Positions 11,046 through 21,196 of a stretch of 64,000 nt of DNA are shown here, one piece after another. The position numbers and the translations under genes are program-made. The DNA comes from Tiliqua scincoides. Taxonomy: Eukaryota; Chordata; Lepidosauria; Squamata; Scincidae. The DNA is taken from the NCBI RefSeq assembly GCF_035046505.1, contig NC_089821.1:2824001-2888000 (forward strand), written 5' to 3'. The notes beneath the pieces are model-generated. The model saw only the letters and a program-made list of their open reading frames with translations, was not told the DNA's origin and ran no database searches. Positions within the stretch are counted from its first letter, which is position 1. Each line of letters begins with the position of its first letter.

Positions 11046-11630
11046 GATATAATACTGTTAAATTCCAGAAAAAATTAACACTATAAAAATTCCGGCTAAT
11101 TTGCCACTATGCAACCCAAAATATTGGCTATGGAGATTATTGCATCAATTCTAATATCCCCTCAAGAGCTCTGTCAGTTCCGATAGCAGCCATGGTAAGA
11201 AAATGCACAGGCAGTCTGATATCTGTAAATAATCATAGCTGCTCACTGATGAGTGTTCTCACCCCCCACCCCTTCACACAACTGAATCTAAAAGGAACAG
11301 CGCTTGAGCTTCCTGCTGTTCGGCTTTTGCACACAAGGTGGCAATGATGATGGTTTCTCCAGGGAAGTGTCTGGACACCCCTCAGTGTGCTGTGTGCTCT
11401 GCAGCGAGGCGGAGTGGCTGGCCGGGGCTGGGGCATCCAACAACATGCAGGAGAGGCCTTTGATCAGGCTTGTTCCTTCTCTGGCTGCAGAGAGGCCTCC
11501 AGTGCAGTCTGCTGGAAGGGGCTACCTAGATCTTTGAACTGGGCTTTAGTACTGTACCCAGGTATCCCTAAATGGTTGCTGGCTGCCACATGCCACTTAA
11601 ATGGAACCTCCGAGCACAGATGCATAGGAA
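11045..11630. other. No gene recognised
   Basis: Unassigned sequence. Short overlapping open frames at 11304-11674 lack any recognisable motif. Confidence 0.35.
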
Positions 11631-11635
11631 AAGCA

Positions 11636-12070
11636 AAAAGAAAAATTTCTTTACTCAGGGTGTCATTAATATGAGGAACTCCTTGCCACAGGATGTGGTG
11701 ATGGCTTAAGAAATAAGAAGAGCCCCACTGAATTAGGCCAAAGGCCTATCCAGTCCATCTTCCGGTTTCTCACAGTGGCCCACCAAATGCTTCAGGGAAC
11801 ATAGCAGACAACAGACACAACCTGCGTCCTAGTGCGCTCCCCTGCATCTGGCAATCAGAGGCAGCCTACCTCTACTGTGCACATACCTACCATGACTTGT
11901 AACCACTTGGTCTAGATGCCTAGAATGGCAGGTGCAAGGGAATAGCACTAGGATGCAGGTCTCCTGTTGTCTTGTGTGCTTCCTGAAACATCTGGTGAGC
12001 TGCTGTGAGATACAGGAAGCTGGACTTGATGGGCCTTTGGCCTGATCCTGCAGGGCTCTTATGATCTTAG
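11636..12070 (+). mobile_element. CR1-clade LINE 3' end, interrupted
   Basis: Left part (11636-11706) codes for the FFTQ-like and NSLPQDVVM block; right part (about 11915-12070) resumes in the 3' UTR with AGATACAGGAAGCTGGACT and ends near CTTATGATCTTA. The two parts are separated by a CR1-related tail in the opposite orientation. The segment between DVVMA and the UTR is missing, so a deletion accompanied or followed the insertion. Confidence 0.75.
11706..11914 (-). mobile_element. CR1-related 3' tail nested inside another CR1
   Basis: Minus-strand copy beginning at its 3' end as TTAAGAAATAAGAAGAGCCC, then the complement of the CAGGAAGCTGG-type UTR (here diverged) and of GCCAGATGCAGGGGAGCGC. 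The diverged UTR marks a different, older CR1 subfamily than the 39 kb copy. Confidence 0.7.
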
Positions 12071-12540
12071 TAGTGGATGAACTTAAAAAACAATGGCTAG
12101 ACTTGCATTTTAATCAAGTTCTTCCAAGCCCTTCCCCCATCATTCCTTTAGCATCATGCATGCAGAAAAAGTGCTCTTGCTTTTTAAAAACTTGGTTTCC
12201 AGGATACTGCATAAGCTGGAAGCATCTGAGTTAGATGTCATACAAACACTGACTGCACTGCAGCTGGATTACAGCCATGCAGGTTTCCCAGAATCATTGT
12301 GCACATCACTTCATCAACCACACCCTGTCCTTGTCCTGAACTAGTTTTCCTTCAGTGCTTTGGAAGAGAGAAAAGTAGCAGCTGAGGCAGTCTTTCATGA
12401 AACCATCATCTTTAATCGTGTAATAATTCTATCAGCTTTTGCAGGAATCACAAAGCAAAGTCCAGGTGCTTAACACTCGTAGTGTATTTCAATGGAATTG
12501 GTCCTTCAAAAAGCAAACTTCTGCGTATCCATCACACTGA
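12071..12540. other. No gene recognised
   Basis: Unassigned. A short open frame at 12156-12344 has no family resemblance. Confidence 0.3.
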
Positions 12541-12545
12541 ACACT

Positions 12546-14268
12546 TAAGAACATAAGAACAGCCCCACTGGATCAGGCCATAGGCCCATCTAGTTCAGCT
12601 TCCTGGATCTCACAGCGGCCCACCAAATGCCCCAAGGAGCACCCAGATAACAAGAGACCTGCATCCTGATGCCCTCCCTTGCATCTGACATAGCCCATTT
12701 CTAAAATCAGGAGATTGCGCATACACATCATGGCTTGTACCCCGTAATGGATTTTTCCTCCAGAAACTTGTCCAATCCCCTTTTAAAGGCATCCAGGCCA
12801 GATGCCGTCACCACATCCTGCGGCAAGGAGTTCCACAGACCGACCACACGCAGAGTAAAGAAATATTTTCTTTTGTCTGTCCTAACCCTCCCAACACTCA
12901 ATTTTAGCGATGTCCCCTGGTTCTGGTGTTATGTGAGAGTGTAAAGAGCATCTCTTTATCCACTCTGTCCATCCCCTGCATAATTTTGTATGTCTCAATC
13001 ATGTCCCCCCTCAGGCGCCTCTTTTCTAGACTGAAGAGGCCAAAACGCCATAGCCTTTCCTCATAAGGAAGATGCCCCAGCCCAGCAATCATCTTAGCCG
13101 CTCTCTTTTGCACCTTTTCCATTTTCACTATGTCTTTTTTGAGATGTGGTGACCAGAACTGGACACAATACTCCAGGTGTGGCCTTACTATAGATTTGTA
13201 CAATGGCATTATAATATTAGCCGTTTTGTTCTCAATACCTTTTCTAATGATCCCAAGCATAGAATTGGCCTTCTTCACTGCCGCTGCACATTTGGTCAAC
13301 ACTTTTGTTGAGCTGTTCACCACCACCCCAATATCTCTCTCCTGATATGTCACAGACAGCTCAGAACCCATCAGCCTATATCTAAAGTTTTGATTTTTTG
13401 CCCCAATGTGCATGACTTTACACTTACTGACATTGAAATGCATCTACCAATTTACTGCCCATTCTGCCAGTCTGGAGAAATCCTTCTGGAGCTCCTCACA
13501 ATCATGTCTGGTCTTCACCACTCAGAAAAGTTTGGTGTAGTCTGCAAACTTAGCCACCTCACTGCTTACCCCTGTCTCCAGGTCATTGAAGAAGTTGAAG
13601 AGCACAGGTCCCAGGACAGATCCTTGGGGCACACCGCTTTTCACTTCTCTCCATTGTGAAAATTGCCCATTGACACCCACTCTCTGTTTCCTGGTCTTCA
13701 ACCAGTTCTCAATTCAGGAGAGGACCTGCCCTCTAATTCCCTGACTGTGGAGTTTTTTCAGCAGCCTTTGGTGAGGGACTGTGTTGAACGCATTCTGAAA
13801 GTCCAGATATATAATGTCCACGGGTTCTCCCGCATCCACGTGCCTGTTGACCTTTTCAAAGAATTCTAAAAGGTTTGTGAGGCAAGACTTACCCTTACAG
13901 AAGCCATGCTGATTCTCCCTCAGCAAGGCCTCTTCATCTACGCGTTTTGAGATGCTATCTTTGATGAGGCATTCCACCATCTTACCTGGTATAGATGTTA
14001 AGCTGACCGGCCTATAGTTTCCCAGGTCCCCCCTCTTTCCCTTTTTAAAGATCGGTGTGACATTTGCTATCCTCCAATCCTCTGGCACTGTGGCCATTTT
14101 GAGGGACAAGTTGCATATTTTAGTCAAGAGATCAGCAACTTCATTCTTCAATTCCTTAATAACACTTGAGTGGATGCCATCAGGGCCCGGTGACTTATTG
14201 ATCTCTAATTTATCAATAAGATCTGAAACATCTTCTCTTTCAACCTCTATCTGACTGAATTTGTTGGT
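12546..14268 (-). mobile_element. CR1-clade LINE, 1.7 kb copy reaching the reverse transcriptase N-terminus
   Basis: Reading on the minus strand from 14268: EDVSDLIDKLEINKSPGPDG, EDWRIANVTPIFKKGKRGD, NYRPVSLTSIPGKMVE, HGFCKGKSCLTNLLEF and the motif-A region IIYLDFQNAFNTVPH (catalytic Asp present), then the palm-to-C-terminal block MHIGAKNQNFRYRLMGSELS and YKSIVRPHLEYCVQFWSPHL. Open pieces are 13714-14151 and 12904-13443, in different frames, so the ORF is broken by indels between and after them. The 3' end is the octamer-like TTAAGAACATAAGAAC at 12546-12561. It is 5'-truncated: endonuclease and gag-like ORF are absent. Confidence 0.92.
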
Positions 14269-14700
14269 CGAGTGGCCGTTTGGTTAGTGGTATTTGCCTG
14301 AAAGTGTCACTTAGGAAAGCCTGGTGACACTACCTTTGAAGACAACCTCCAGGTGACAGTCGCTTAGAAGAAGGAAAGGAGAGCTGGTTTAGAAATTTAT
14401 GCAAATACACAGAATGATTGGAGACCTACAGTCTGAGACTAAACACGCGTACTTAGAAGTGAATCTCACTGTGTTCAATGTACACAGAGTAGTTTAAGAG
14501 ACTGCTATGTGAGCAAGAGGTTGGGAGAAGGTTTCCTGTAAGCTGAATGGCCACACAGCTCCAAGCCAAGCTCGGCACAGCCACAGAGCTCAGCAACTTG
14601 AAAGTTCGGCAATTATGCATGACATCATCACAGAGTGTCCAGGGATGGTGTCACTGTAGTGTTGCTACACTGTGCACCAGAAGAAGGAGTCCATGCACTG
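14269..14700. other. No gene recognised
   Basis: Unassigned. Near 14440-14475 the motif ACTTAGAAGTGAATCTCACT followed by GTGTTCAATG is a relic of the GAGTAAGCCCCATTGA-type short MITE. Confidence 0.35.
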
Positions 14701-14701
14701 G

Positions 14702-14900
14702 TTGTGGCGTAGCTAGAGGGTGTGCAAAGCACTAAGTTTTGCAGGAACCTCACTGCAGCATGCAAGCAGTCTCTTCCCCTCCCCCTTGAAGCCAGGTGTT
14801 TGCCTCCATTTTGCTCCCAGAGTCAGAGGGGCTGCTTGCATGCTGTGGTGAGGCTCCCTGCAAAACTTACTGCTTTGCACCCCTTCTAGCTATGCCACTG
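14702..14900. mobile_element. hAT-A MITE
   Basis: Left end TTGTGGCGTAGCTAG, right end CTAGCTATGCCACTG. The inner pairing CAAAGCACTAAGTTTTGCAG with CTGCAAAACTTACTGCTTTG is strong. No clean octamer duplication. Confidence 0.75.
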
Positions 14901-15860
14901 CTGTAGAGATTTGAGTCTTGGCATGGCTGCATGCGATGATGGGGGAAAGGACAGGGTTGGGCTGAAAGTGCCCTCAGAACCTAACACTGCTGCAGTGCTT
15001 GAGAGAGTTTCCCTGATGCTGAGTTCTTAAAGGGCCAGAAACCCTCCCTGTCAAATTTTTGTGACTTAAAAATTTTGTTAGAGAGAGAAGTAAAGAAACA
15101 TCTGAACCGAACTTATTTTGGCTACAAGAGAACTCAAACATTTGTGCCAGTTTAGAGAGCTGATGTCCATAAAACATAGATGGACATGAAGGGGTACGGT
15201 AATGTCCACAGCACTCTAACAAAGATTTTTTTTCTTCCAGCATTAGATACCTTAATTACTCATCACGTGTAAAAATCCAACTCTGCAGAGTTTTCTTTCC
15301 ATCTGTAGCATTTTGAACAAACTTGTCTGCTTACACCCGTGGAGTGTATGACCTACATTTCAGCATTTCCCATTTCCTCTGGAACACATGGGAGCTTGCA
15401 TCTTTTATTTCATTTTAAAAAAAATAGATGATGAAGGCTGATGTGCAGTACTCTTGTAATGTAATCTATGCACAGGTAAGAGAGAAATCTCAAGAACTGA
15501 TGAGGATGACTTTGTATCGTCATCACTTTTGTGTCAAGTGAAATGCATGAATCTCATTGATTAGAGAATAAAATATAAATCAGCAAAAAGTCTGGCAGAC
15601 GTTATTCATGGGTGCTTTTTCCAACTCTAAATTGGCCTTCTACTCACATATAGTTGCAAATATGCCCTCCAGACCTTCTGCCACTTTCAATGATGGGGCC
15701 TTGACTGACTCGCACTGCAATCCGATGCTGGGAGCCAGCAAGCACCACTGAGCACAGTGAGACTGACTTCTGATTAATGACGCAAGGGTTGCACTCCAAG
15801 GGGGGGCTGCATCCAACCTTCAAGTACTAGATAACAGTTTGTATTCTGTGGTCTCTGCCC
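14901..15860. other. No gene recognised
   Basis: Unique AT-rich sequence. A decayed short MITE of the GCACTGCAATCC type may lie at 15708-15800. Confidence 0.35.
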
Positions 15861-15866
15861 CTCATG

Positions 15867-16063
15867 CGGTGGTTCCCAAACTTTTTTCACTGGTGGCTTC
15901 CCTTGACCTTCTGGGCCATTGACTGTGGCTCTCCATTTGGGCTACAGTCCTATACATTGTATAGGATGGTGGGTTTTTCATGACGATTCCATGGCTCCCT
16001 GGCTGGTTTCCATGACTCCCCATGGTCGTTGGGGAGCTACAGCTCTCAGTCTGGGAAGCACTG
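15867..16063. mobile_element. hAT-type MITE, CAGTGGTTCCCAAAC ends (hAT-F, short)
   Basis: Begins CGGTGGTTCCCAAAC and ends TCTGGGAAGCACTG. The interior contains CCATGGCTCCC and CCATGACTCCCC typical of this family's consensus. Flanking octamers CCCTCATG and CCCTAGTA match at 5 of 8. Confidence 0.65.
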
Positions 16064-16209
16064 CCCTAGTACATATGTAGCTTTCTCAGTCCTGTCTCCA
16101 GATCCCAAGGGTTAAATCTGGGACCTTCAACATGCAAAGCATGTGCTTTTCCAATGTGCTGTACCCCCATTCCAGTTGCTTGCATTATATAAAACTACTC
16201 TCTTTCTGC

Positions 16210-16420
16210 CAGTGGCATAGCTAGAGGGGGCGCAAAGCACTAAGTTTTGCAGGTGCCTGAATGCACCATGCAAGTGGCCCCTCCCCTTTGGAGCCATTCC
16301 GGCATATGCCTCCATTTTGCTCCCACTGCCCAGAATGGCTCTGAAGGGAAGGGGCCGCTTGCATGGCGTGTTCAGGTGCCTGCAAAACTTAGTGTTTTGC
16401 ACCCTCTCCAGCTATGTCAC
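16210..16420. mobile_element. hAT-A MITE
   Basis: Left end CAGTGGCATAGCTAG; right end CCAGCTATGTCAC lacks the last bases. Inner complementarity is as in the other copies (TAAGTTTTGCAGGTGCCTGA against TCAGGTGCCTGCAAAACTTA). Confidence 0.75.
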
Positions 16421-18464
16421 AACCTTCAGCTTTGTTAATATAAAAATGGTGGTGTTTTTCTTTCGTCTTGTTCTCTACTTTACAAGAAACCTACACATTT
16501 TGATCATTGGAGACAAACGGCACAATCCTGCCTTGCACTGGATTGCACCCAAAGACTGAACTTTGAGTACTTCTTTTCATCGTTATCCTCCTCAGTCACT
16601 TTAATGTTTCAAGTTAGTGCAGTCCAGGAAGACTGGGGTAGGGCATTCGGTTTTGCACCCAGAGGTCAGCGAAGCCAGGGAGAGAATTCAGTTATGCCCC
16701 TCAGTGGCTTGCTGGCTCAAGCGGCTGGGGGGAACCCTCATGGAGACCACCTCAAAGGCTCCCCAGCCTCAAGTGGACTTCTGTGGTCCAGATATCTCTG
16801 CCCCGTCTAGGTTGATGGTGATGAGCAGGTACTGCCTCCAGGGGGCACTATTTGGAGTTGGCTTGGGAACGCCCAGCCTGGGGAATTGGGTGCTCAGCTG
16901 CCGTTCCCCTGAATCAGCTGCCCGCACGACAACGGAGGATGCCAATTCCTTGCCTGCTGCAGGTCCTTCTTCTTCCTGTACCAGATTCACTAGTTAGTGA
17001 TCCATTTGCACCCATATCCCTGTCTCATGTGGTCATTGGAAAGTGTGTGGGCAGTAACAGTATTGTGGCAGTTTATTTTCATCCAAATGAAATCTTCCAT
17101 TTTTGGAGGTAAAAGAGCCTTGCAATCTGGGCAGCTCCACCTGATGCAGGGTTTACAGTGGTGGGTGCACACAGTATGAGCTAGTGGGGGCTAGGATTTT
17201 GCCCCGTCTTGTCCCTTGACCACTATCAAATACTGTAGGACTGAGGAAAACTGCATTTCCACTTTGTATCTGGAAGGAAATATGCACTCCAAAGGTAATC
17301 GCCAAGTTATACATTGCAATCTTAGGTGTGTCTACTCAGAAGTAGGTCCCATTACAGTCAATGGAATCTACTCCCAGGGAAGAGGCAGAGAACTGCAATT
17401 TATTTTAGGGAGGCACAATGTCAAGTATGCCTATGTGAAAGACTTTCATGGGCTTTTAATTGAGGATGTGAAAAAACAAATGTGCCCCCAAAAGAAAGTG
17501 CAGTGACATTCCTACAAAGGTGGATTATATAATCCCCTTGAGATACTTTTTATTACGCTGGTGTATGATCCATCAACAGCAGGAAAGAGGCAGAGGAAAG
17601 AAAATTGCTTTCTGGTTACTTAGATATTCTCAATGAAGAGAGATGTGATGCTGGCAGGAAAAAGACACCATAGAAGGAGGGTGTCCCTGCTGCAGCAGCA
17701 GCAGAAGAAGCTGACCATCCATTCTGAACTTTCTGATTCCTCATGCTTCTCACTGATTTTTTCCAAGTGCCGCTCTGGGCTCATAACTATCCAAAACCCT
17801 GGGAATCTTCTGGGAATCTCAGAAGTGACCATACTTTCACAATTCCACCTTCCATTTGGATTTCTGATATTCTCTTGCACTGAACGAGCACCAGGGTTAA
17901 TTTTTAAACATGGGAGGTGCTGGGGGCTTACCTGGAATACAAACCCTGTATCTCTAATCCAGTATGTGCATGGATGAGATGTAGTTATTCAGTCGGAAAG
18001 GCACATGCTTTATGTACGCTCAGAGGCACTTTTTCCTTGACTGTGACTTGAACACTTCAAGACCCCCCCCCCTGGAGTGAAAAACTGATTTAGGGGGTGA
18101 AGCTCTCCTAAGTGTTATCATACCTTATCACACCATGATAAGCATGGATTTCTCCAATTGAACCTCTTCTTATTGCCCTGGGTCATGTGAGCTTCATCAA
18201 ACAGATTGCCTTATTCCGATCCCTTTTTAATATTCAGAAGCAAAAACCTGAGTTCCTTGTAATTACGAGCTGAGGCAAATTAATCCTGAACATAATTACA
18301 AGATGTCAGTGAATTTATGTATGTGCATGTTTGCAAAGTACAAAGGGTGGATCCAGTAGTGTGCTTGCACGAGAGGAGGCACTTCTCCTCACGCAAGGCA
18401 GCCTGTGGATTTCTGCCAGTTCTCCATCCCCACTGCAGTTCTTAGGTGGCTTCTTCCAAGTTGT
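16421..18464. other. Mostly unique, no gene recognised
   Basis: No coding exon could be supported. Overlapping open frames occur on both strands at 16600-17000 and 17620-17980. Around 17315-17375 a relic (CTACTCAGAAGTAGGTCCC) belongs to the short GAGTAAGCC-type MITE. A C-run lies at 18064-18072. Confidence 0.4.
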
Positions 18465-18512
18465 GCCAGAGGCAGTAGAATACCCAGAGGGAGTGATGGT
18501 GCAGTAAGTACT

Positions 18513-18668
18513 GGTTGGCAACCTTCAGTCTCGAAAGACTACGGTATAAGCCTACAGCACCTGGTATTCCCAAGTGGTCTCCCATCCAAGTACTAACCAG
18601 GCCTGACCCTGCTTAGCTTCCGAGATCAGACGAGATCAGGCATGTGCAGGGTAACAGTTGCAACAGAC
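18513..18668 (-). mobile_element. 5S rRNA-derived SINE with a LINE-A tail
   Basis: On the minus strand a 121-bp head (18668-18548) follows 5S rRNA from its first bases to its last: GATCTCGTCTGATCTCGGAA, then the A-box AAGCTAAGCAGGGTC (18605-18619), then the C-box TGGTTAGTACTTGGATGGG (18581-18599), ending GGTGCTGTAGGCTT. Both internal pol III boxes look intact; divergence is greatest in the first 25 bases. Directly after the head come 35 bp, ATACCGTAGTCTTTCGAGAC then TGAAGGTTGCCAACC, nearly identical to the LINE-A 3' end. There is no central domain, unlike the AmnSINE and 5S-Sauria families as I recall them. No clean target duplication was found. It is not a functional 5S gene. Confidence 0.9.
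18548..18668 (-). pseudogene. 5S rRNA-like head (retrosequence)
   Basis: Full-length 5S rRNA similarity in the SINE head. It differs from a true 5S gene by scattered substitutions, concentrated at the 5' end (GTCTGTTGCAACTGTTACCC where the gene has GTCTACGGCCATACCACCC), and by lacking a T-run terminator right after the head; the LINE-derived tail follows instead. Confidence 0.88.
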
Positions 18669-18784
18669 CATTTAAGCGCTCCCTCAGCTCTGATGGTGAG
18701 TTGGAGGGGCCATTAGCACAGCATGTTGCAGCGCCTGTAGTACTTACCATGCCACCCCCCTCTGGCTACACTACTGGCCAGAGG

Positions 18785-19450
18785 GTGACTTTTCAGGAAG
18801 TCCAGACTGCTGTGGTGGGAAGGCAGGACAAGAAAGACCCATCACAACAATGAAGTTCTGCTGACTCATCAAAGAGTCCAAACTTGGGTTTCCAGTTCAC
18901 AGTAGAAGCTGCTGACTATAAGATGCCATAAATGTAAAAATGCACTCGTAATAAAAAGAAGAAGCTGTGTCTTTACCATCTGCTAGAGAGTTTCGGGAGC
19001 TGGCTTCCCAGATAATAAGAAAGACTCACCAGCTTGAACATTAAACTTGTTTATATTGCTATCATGAAGTACAAGGTGGAACTCTTGTAAATGAGGAAAG
19101 TAAATGTAGATATTTTAGGCAAGGTGCAATGATCCCTTCCTCTTGGTGTCTTCTTTGCCTGAGGGCACCCACACTTGGAAACAGCTTTTTTTTTTTTTAT
19201 CAACTCATCAGGATGTTCCTAAAATCAACTCATTTATATCAGTGTAATTACATTGTTTATTGGAATCTTAAGCAATTGTTAGTGGCCTAAAAAAAGAGTA
19301 ACAACAATAAAGCCAGCTCTTGTTATTAGTATAGGTAATTACTTTTGAGAAAACTATCAAACTGTACACGCACATAGGTATATAAATTTAACCAGGTAAG
19401 TGAAGGTATATAGAGGAGGACACAATAAACTCTCGTACAGTGAAGAACTT
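18785..19450. other. No gene recognised
   Basis: AT-rich unassigned sequence with a T-run at about 19187-19199. Confidence 0.35.
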
Positions 19451-19459
19451 CATTATAAG

Positions 19460-19646
19460 CAGTAGCATAGCTAGAGGGGGTGGAAAGCACTAAGCTTTGT
19501 GGGGAGGTATACCGTGGCATGCAAGCGGCCCCTCCCCCTCCCCATTTTGCTCCTTCCATGGCTCCGAAGGGGGAAGGGCTGCTTGCATGCCACAGTGAGG
19601 CTCCCTGTAAAACTTATGCTCTGCGCCCCGTCTAGCTATGCCACTG
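19460..19646. mobile_element. hAT-A MITE
   Basis: Ends CAGTAGCATAGCTAGAGGGG and CGTCTAGCTATGCCACTG. Flanking octamers ATTATAAG and AATATAAA agree at 6 of 8 positions. Interior GCATGCAAGCGGCCCCTCC and GGGCTGCTTGCATGCCAC pair. Confidence 0.78.
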
Positions 19647-19753
19647 AATATAAAGAGGTAGAAACGGTAACTGGGAAAAATTAGGGTCTGATCGGACTGA
19701 GATATTCACCACCTGTACTTAAATCCTTTTGCTTTCACAGAGTCATTCTTTTG

Positions 19754-20277
19754 CAGCCCAGTTCTATACTTGGCTGGCACGTAGCTAACAGAAGCACCAG
19801 CATGGCCTCGGTTGCATGCCATGGAGACCATGCCACAGCAGAGAGGTGACTACCTCCTCTGCTGTGTCGCTCTCCCCAATGGGTCCATTCAGATCTGCAC
19901 CAGCCACAGGGCTGGTGAAAGTCTGAGTGAGCCTGAGAGGGGGCCAAAAAGGGACATAAGATATTGACAGAGCTGCTGCCACGGATTTGTACCCCTGCAC
20001 TCTCCTGACATGCCCCTGGCTGGCCCCAATCCCTGCCCCAATCCTCCCCCTAACTGCCCTGATCCTCACCCTCTGCTTCCATGGGCCCACCCCCTGCCCA
20101 CCAACTTACTAGCATCAGCAGTGGCTGGGTGCTCCAGTGGCACAACTATGGTGGCCAACTGTTCTCGTTGGCAGCCCTGTTCAGTGTGCCATTCTTGCTG
20201 CTGCAGCACCCTGGCCTGAGCCTTCTGCCCACCAAACGCAGGTTCTGTCAGCAGAAGGCCTGAACAGGATTGGGCCG
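19754..20277. mobile_element. CAATCC-type MITE, long class (524 bp), TTG duplication
   Basis: Left end CAGCCCAGTTCTATAC, right end AACAGGATTGGGCCG. TTG lies immediately outside both ends (19751-19753, 20278-20280). GC-rich interior with ATCTGCACCAGCC shared with other long copies. The frames inside are not real genes. Confidence 0.78.
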
Positions 20278-20280
20278 TTG

Positions 20281-20720
20281 GGGTATTTCTGGTTTTCCCC
20301 AAGTGGAGGCTTCTGCCTCTTGAAGTGGCTCGCAAGGAGGTCCAAGAGCCAGGCCACTCAAGCCATGTCCAATTTCCTGCTTGAGACAAAAGGACAAATT
20401 TAGCCGCCTTCAGTGCAAAACACAATTTATCTCACAATGGCACTTTTAGCAGTGATTTGTAAGCAACAACCATGCCAAACTTCAGCTTTCTTGCTTAACA
20501 GGAAATAGGAGATCCATTGACGAGTCTGTGAGTCAGGCTTTCACTTTTATATTTATGGAAGATAGAGGGGTCAGAATAAGATGTTTGGCCTTTTGGAATC
20601 GCTTTTATTATATGTCATTACTTTTGCTGTCATGTGATTAGAAACCTGAGATACGGAATCATACACCTTAAGATATGACAGAATCAATTGATCAGATTGA
20701 TTCTATCACATTACCTTAGT
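20281..20720. other. No gene recognised
   Basis: AT-rich unassigned sequence. Confidence 0.3.
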
Positions 20721-20721
20721 C

Positions 20722-21125
20722 TAAGAATATTACTTTGTGGATGCAGATACCTGTATTCAGTCAGTAGCTAAGCCAGAGCATGAGTGCATTGCCCCCCTGT
20801 GGCAGAATGGAGGTTTCCTGCAGTCTCGGGGGGGGGTGTGTGTGTGCATCTGTGTATCTATGTGTGTGTGTGAAACAGCACTCACCAGAGGCGTTCAGTA
20901 AATGCAGCGAAATAGGCCCTCGCACCCTCCCTAGTCTCTGAATGACTCCAAATGAATCTGCTTCCACGGCCAGCGCTGCTCATGTGCAGAAGAGAGGATG
21001 ATTGCGCAGGTGTGTGGGGGAGTGACATGACAATGCAGGGGGTGTCATTGCATCGCCTAGACCCCCAGGTACCTGTTCCCTCAGATACGCTACTGTATTG
21101 AGTTAATCCATCAGAGTTAACCCAT
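20722..21125 (+). repeat. Local direct duplication, unit A
   Basis: Shares with 22078-22318 the sequences ACCTGTATTCAGTCAGTAGC, CATTGCCCCCCTGTGGCAGA, GGTTTCCTGCAGTCTC and TTAATCCATCAGAGTTAA. Unit A is the more complete one. Unit B lacks roughly 20830-21098 and has its own insertion. Confidence 0.75.
20762..21095. mobile_element. hAT-type element, CAGTAGC ends
   Basis: Begins CAGTAGCTAAGCCAGAGC and ends TCAGATACGCTACTG. The octamers TATTCAGT (20754-20761) and TATTGAGT (21096-21103) are a one-mismatch duplication. Contains a GT-rich microsatellite at 20836-20871. Non-autonomous; no transposase frame. Confidence 0.7.
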
Positions 21126-21196
21126 TTCTGCCTAGTCCACAGGTGCACAAATTTTATCCCAGTTGCGTATATGCAATGTTGGGCAGAAATGGCTTA

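Larger units (their letters stand above)
18473..18776. mobile_element. hAT-A-like MITE (TAAGTACT subfamily) with perfect octamer duplication
   Basis: Ends are CAGTAGAATACCCAGAGGG and CCTCTGGCTACACTACTG. GCCAGAGG stands on both sides (18465-18472 and 18777-18784), a perfect 8-bp target duplication as expected of hAT transposition. Interior motifs CAGTAAGTACT and GTAGTACTTACCATGCC are shared with the copies at 37718 and 35514. It is split by the 5S-derived SINE, so the MITE landed first. Confidence 0.9.

Noticed and set aside
18548-18668. Functional 5S rRNA gene
   Set aside because: The 5' end is diverged, no T-run terminator follows, and a LINE tail is attached; it is a retrosequence.
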